Source: Thermodesulfatator sp.
Lineage (GTDB): Bacteria; Desulfobacterota; Thermodesulfobacteria; Thermodesulfobacteriales; Thermodesulfobacteriaceae
Length of the DNA stretch: 5,221 nucleotides
Assembly (NCBI GenBank): GCA_026993045.1
Contig: JALWWR010000115.1
Location: forward strand, 1-5,221
Reading direction: 5' to 3'
Below, in pieces: positions 4,258-5,221 of this stretch (the stretch's first letter is position 1; each line of letters begins with the position of its first letter). The position numbers were made by a program, and so were the translations under genes. Under the pieces are notes generated by a model. The model made no database searches. It saw only the letters and a program-made list of their open reading frames with translations, and was not told the DNA's origin.

Positions 4258-5221
4258 ATGAAACGTATCTTAGTGGTAGGGGCTGGCGAAGTAGGTTACC
4301 ACCTGGCAGAGCGCCTTTCGGTGGAAGGGCACCAGGTGGTGGTGATCGACACCCAACCCCAAAAAATAAAACGGCTGGAAAAATTAAACGTCTTGGCCCT
4401 TAAAGGAAGCGGAGCCTCGGCCAAGACCTTGGAAGAGGCAGGGATCCGAGAAACCGATCTCTTTATCGCCGTAACCAACAGTGATGAAATCAATCTCATC
4501 TCTTGTCTTCTGGCCCGGGAATACGGGGTTCCCACCAAAATTGCCCGGGTCAAAAGCGAGGAGTATCTTTCCCCGGATTCTCCTTTAAACGAAAAGAAGC
4601 TAGGGCTGGACCTGATTGTTAATCCCGTGCGGGCCCTAGCCCAAGAGATCGTGAGGCTGTGCCAGTTTTTTCCCCTTTCCGATTGGGAGACCTTTGCCGG
4701 GGGACAGATTCTTCTTTTAGGGTATCAGATCCGAGCCAAGACCGCTCTAGCGGGCATGAGGATCTCGGATCTCATAGAATTGCGAAAACTCTACGATTTC
4801 CTCATCGTGGCCCTGGTCCGCAAAGGAGAGACTCTGATTCCCCGGGGTGAGACCCTTTTACGCCCCCAAGATCGGGTCTTTTTGATCCTTAAAAAGAGCG
4901 ATTTGCCTGCCGTGGAACATCTCCTAGGGATTAAGATCTCCTATCCGAAGAAGGTCTTCATCATCGGCGGGGGCAAGGTAGGGCGTCTGGTAGCCGAGGA
5001 TTTAGAAAAGCAGGTGTCAGAAGTGATCGTGGTGGACAACGACCTTGAGAAATGCGAGCTGCTGGCTGAAAAGCTAAACAAGGCCCTAGTCTTAAATCTT
5101 GACGGTCTTGAGGCCCAGGAATTGATCAAGGAGGGTCTAGACGAAGCCGATCTGGTCATCTCGGTCACCAACAGCGACACCGTAAATATCCTTTCAGCCC
5201 TTTTGGCCACACATTACGGGG
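4258..5221 (+). CDS. trkA: Trk potassium uptake system, NAD-binding regulatory subunit TrkA (3'-truncated by the window edge)
   Basis: Cytoplasmic regulator of the TrkH/TrkG potassium channel; it senses nucleotides (NAD(H), ATP/ADP) and gates K+ uptake. 321 codons are in view and the frame stays open to the edge; TrkA proteins are usually about 450 residues, so the last quarter is missing. The first RCK_N domain starts at once with MKRILVVGAGEVG (GxGxxG at 8-13) and an acidic D31 after the second beta strand, the NAD-type pattern. TNSDEINL follows. An RCK_C domain lies at about 140-225 (AGMRISDL, ILKKSD). A second RCK_N starts at about 231 with a GxGxxG at 237-242 and has VVDND and TNSDTVNILSALLA. 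This two-fold arrangement separates TrkA from single-domain KtrA. The start is certain from the family although no Shine-Dalgarno site precedes it. It diverges from the ABC ATPase gene; no trkH is in view, but one could follow downstream. Confidence 0.95.
   Translation, partial: MKRILVVGAGEVGYHLAERLSVEGHQVVVIDTQPQKIKRLEKLNVLALKGSGASAKTLEEAGIRETDLFIAVTNSDEINLISCLLAREYGVPTKIARVKSEEYLSPDSPLNEKKLGLDLIVNPVRALAQEIVRLCQFFPLSDWETFAGGQILLLGYQIRAKTALAGMRISDLIELRKLYDFLIVALVRKGETLIPRGETLLRPQDRVFLILKKSDLPAVEHLLGIKISYPKKVFIIGGGKVGRLVAEDLEKQVSEVIVVDNDLEKCELLAEKLNKALVLNLDGLEAQELIKEGLDEADLVISVTNSDTVNILSALLATHYG

Noticed and set aside
4298..4340. 9-bp inverted repeat (ACCACCTGG and CCAGGTGGT, 25 bases apart) at the 5' end of trkA as a regulatory hairpin
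   Set aside because: It lies in conserved coding sequence for the nucleotide-binding fold, and nothing else supports a regulatory role.
4941..5210. Open frame on the minus strand opposite trkA, and similar long frames opposite or beside the other genes
   Set aside because: They overlap well-supported genes in another frame, give low-complexity or serine/arginine-rich products and lack ribosome sites.

Overview
The window looks like chromosomal DNA of a strictly anaerobic, probably thermophilic, sulfur- or hydrogen-metabolising bacterium. A Thermodesulfobacteria-like or deep Desulfobacterota lineage is my best guess. This is inferred from densely packed genes, two iron-sulfur proteins, a siroheme-type reductase fragment and the style of the proteins; there is no rRNA marker to prove it. 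No tRNA, rRNA, CRISPR array or insertion sequence was seen. Every stretch without a gene is shorter than 80 bases.

Layout. (1) Bases 1-516 (+) hold the C-terminal part of a CPA2/Kef-type cation:proton antiporter, interrupted by an in-frame TAA at 100-102. (2) Bases 506-549 hold a perfect tandem repeat of a 22-bp unit. Each unit carries a perfect FNR-type palindrome, TTGAT-N4-ATCAA, and the first palindrome overlaps the antiporter stop codon. (3) Bases 589-2650 (+) form a tight three-gene operon, each gene with a good Shine-Dalgarno site: a zinc-ribbon protein with a decayed HD-like C-terminus, a ferredoxin-domain protein with many extra cysteines, and a short siroheme/[4Fe-4S] sulfite-reductase-like protein with a PCP_red-like N-terminus. 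(4) Bases 2631-4209 (-) hold a CbiO/EcfA-type ABC ATPase followed by, and overlapping, a PilZ-like gene. The PilZ-like gene also overlaps the end of the redox operon tail to tail by 20 bp. (5) From 4258 (+) to the window edge runs trkA, the NAD-binding regulatory subunit of a Trk potassium channel, cut off by the edge.

How it may work together. The redox trio is the most interesting part. It looks like a small electron-transfer/siroheme module of unknown reaction, placed under a CRP/FNR-family regulator that would sense oxygen, redox state or nitrosative stress. The other genes concern ion balance (antiporter, TrkA), an orphan ECF-type ATPase and possible c-di-GMP-type signalling (PilZ-like). 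They show no clear functional link to the trio.
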